From DASRQK01 sp040392005 (lineage in GTDB: Bacteria; Bacteroidota; Bacteroidia; Sphingobacteriales; Sphingobacteriaceae), in the NCBI GenBank assembly GCA_040392005.1, contig JBEBWT010000001.1, positions 62,001 through 126,000 of the forward strand: a DNA stretch of 64,000 bases. The letters run 5' to 3'. The translations under genes and the position numbers were made by a program. Every line of letters begins with the position of its first letter. Position 1 is the first letter of the stretch. Shown piece by piece: positions 63,382-64,000 of the stretch. The notes beneath the pieces are model-generated. The model saw nothing but the letters and a program-made list of their open reading frames with translations, was not told where the DNA came from and searched no databases.

Positions 63382-64000
63382 ATGGCAAAAAATTTATTGA
63401 TAGTGGAATCACCGGCGAAAGCCAAGACAATCGAAGGATATCTGGGGCAGGATTTCTTGGTAAAATCCAGTTATGGACATATCCGGGATTTGGTCAAAAC
63501 CGATGATGCCATTGAGGTCAATAATGATTTTAAACAAAAATACGAAGTCCCAGCAGAAAAAAAAGCAGTCGTCAGCGAATTGAAAAAACTGGCAAAAGAA
63601 GCAGAGACCGTGTGGCTTGCATCGGATGAGGACCGTGAAGGAGAAGCCATTTCCTGGCATTTGTTTGAGACGCTGGGCCTGAAAGAAGAGAACACCAAGC
63701 GAATTGTTTTTCACGAAATTACCAAGCCCGCCATTCTCAAAGCCATCGAGTCACCCCGTAAAATCGATCATCATCTGGTCAATGCACAGCAGGCCCGCAG
63801 GGTGCTGGATCGTTTGGTCGGATTCGAATTGTCACCGGTACTCTGGCGGAAAGTCAAGCCTTCCCTGTCCGCAGGCAGGGTCCAATCCGTTGCTGTCAGG
63901 CTGATCGTGGACCGGGAACGGGAAATCATCCACTTTGAATCCGAAGCGGCCTTCAAAATCACCGCTGTGTTCCACACCGGCAAAGGAAAAGAGCTTTTCA
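63382..64000 (+). CDS. topA: DNA topoisomerase I (3' truncated by window end)
   Basis: 206 codons visible, open to the last base. The TOPRIM domain begins MAKNLLIVESPAKAKTIEGYLG, with SYGHIRDL and the acidic metal-binding ASDEDREGEAISWH; then HEITKPAILKAIESP...VNAQQARRVLDRLVGFELSPVLWRKVKPSLSAGRVQSVAVRLIVDRERE leads into the domain before the catalytic Tyr, which is beyond the window. Relaxes negative supercoils. Confidence 0.97.
   Translation, partial: MAKNLLIVESPAKAKTIEGYLGQDFLVKSSYGHIRDLVKTDDAIEVNNDFKQKYEVPAEKKAVVSELKKLAKEAETVWLASDEDREGEAISWHLFETLGLKEENTKRIVFHEITKPAILKAIESPRKIDHHLVNAQQARRVLDRLVGFELSPVLWRKVKPSLSAGRVQSVAVRLIVDREREIIHFESEAAFKITAVFHTGKGKELF

Overview
This 64 kb window is a contiguous stretch of a Bacteroidota chromosome. 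The phylum call rests on several things visible here: a giant surface protein ending in a type IX secretion (T9SS) type B sorting domain, two PorP/SprF-family outer-membrane proteins, an S46 dipeptidyl-peptidase, a long-form GAPDH, and promoters with the Bacteroidota -33 TTG / -7 TAnnTTTG pattern rather than sigma70 boxes. GC is moderate. The content fits a free-living, protein- and polysaccharide-using member of the Saprospiria/Chitinophagia/Sphingobacteriia group, but the sequence alone does not fix the family. I see no phage, insertion sequence or CRISPR array.

Layout. (1) 1-11.3 kb: a giant modular adhesin-like protein of more than 3,450 residues, 5'-truncated by the window edge, followed by its likely T9SS partner of the PorP/SprF family. 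(2) 11.4-17.6 kb: ribosome-rescue factor ArfB, a peptidoglycan amidase, a minus-strand sugar cluster (ROK kinase, MFS transporter, SIS isomerase), the SRP RNA, mnmE and a small XRE regulator. (3) 17.6-22.6 kb: a 77-aa protein coupled to a sensor histidine kinase, tRNA-Leu(CAA), a hybrid histidine kinase, and a Trp/Tyr-rich envelope protein with a repetitive tail. (4) 22.8-30.1 kb: an Mla-type lipid transport operon (mlaE-mlaF-mlaD), the methylcitrate cycle for propionate (prpB-prpC-prpD), an RluA-type pseudouridine synthase and a small CxxC membrane protein. (5) 30.3-43.9 kb: a second PorP/SprF paralogue, a degenerate AAA protein, an S9 peptidase, lysS, a Gfo/Idh/MocA + DUF1080 pair, an ECF sigma factor with a membrane/beta-barrel partner, and a Tat-type alkaline phosphatase. 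(6) 43.9-64 kb: mostly housekeeping genes: EamA exporter, proline dehydrogenase, S4 protein, aroB, S46 peptidase, MBL hydrolase, recJ, lptB, a GH3-family protein, der, a glutamate-synthase-family protein, xerD, gap, tRNA-Arg(CCG), a candidate small RNA, ychF, engB, ubiA and the start of topA.

Most noteworthy. The SRP RNA gives an internal estimate of how far a transcription start lies from the -7 box (about 5 nt). By that measure several protein genes (engB, the S4 gene, the CxxC gene, probably the hybrid kinase) have leaders of a few bases at most. A candidate small RNA with its own terminator lies between tRNA-Arg and ychF. The AAA protein has lost the usual Walker A Thr, the Walker B acidic pair and the sensor-1 Asn. 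Short tandem duplications of about 15-27 bp recur at gene ends, four of them including the stop codon. The giant protein carries two sets of perfect tandem duplications (231 bp and 216 bp), which look recent.
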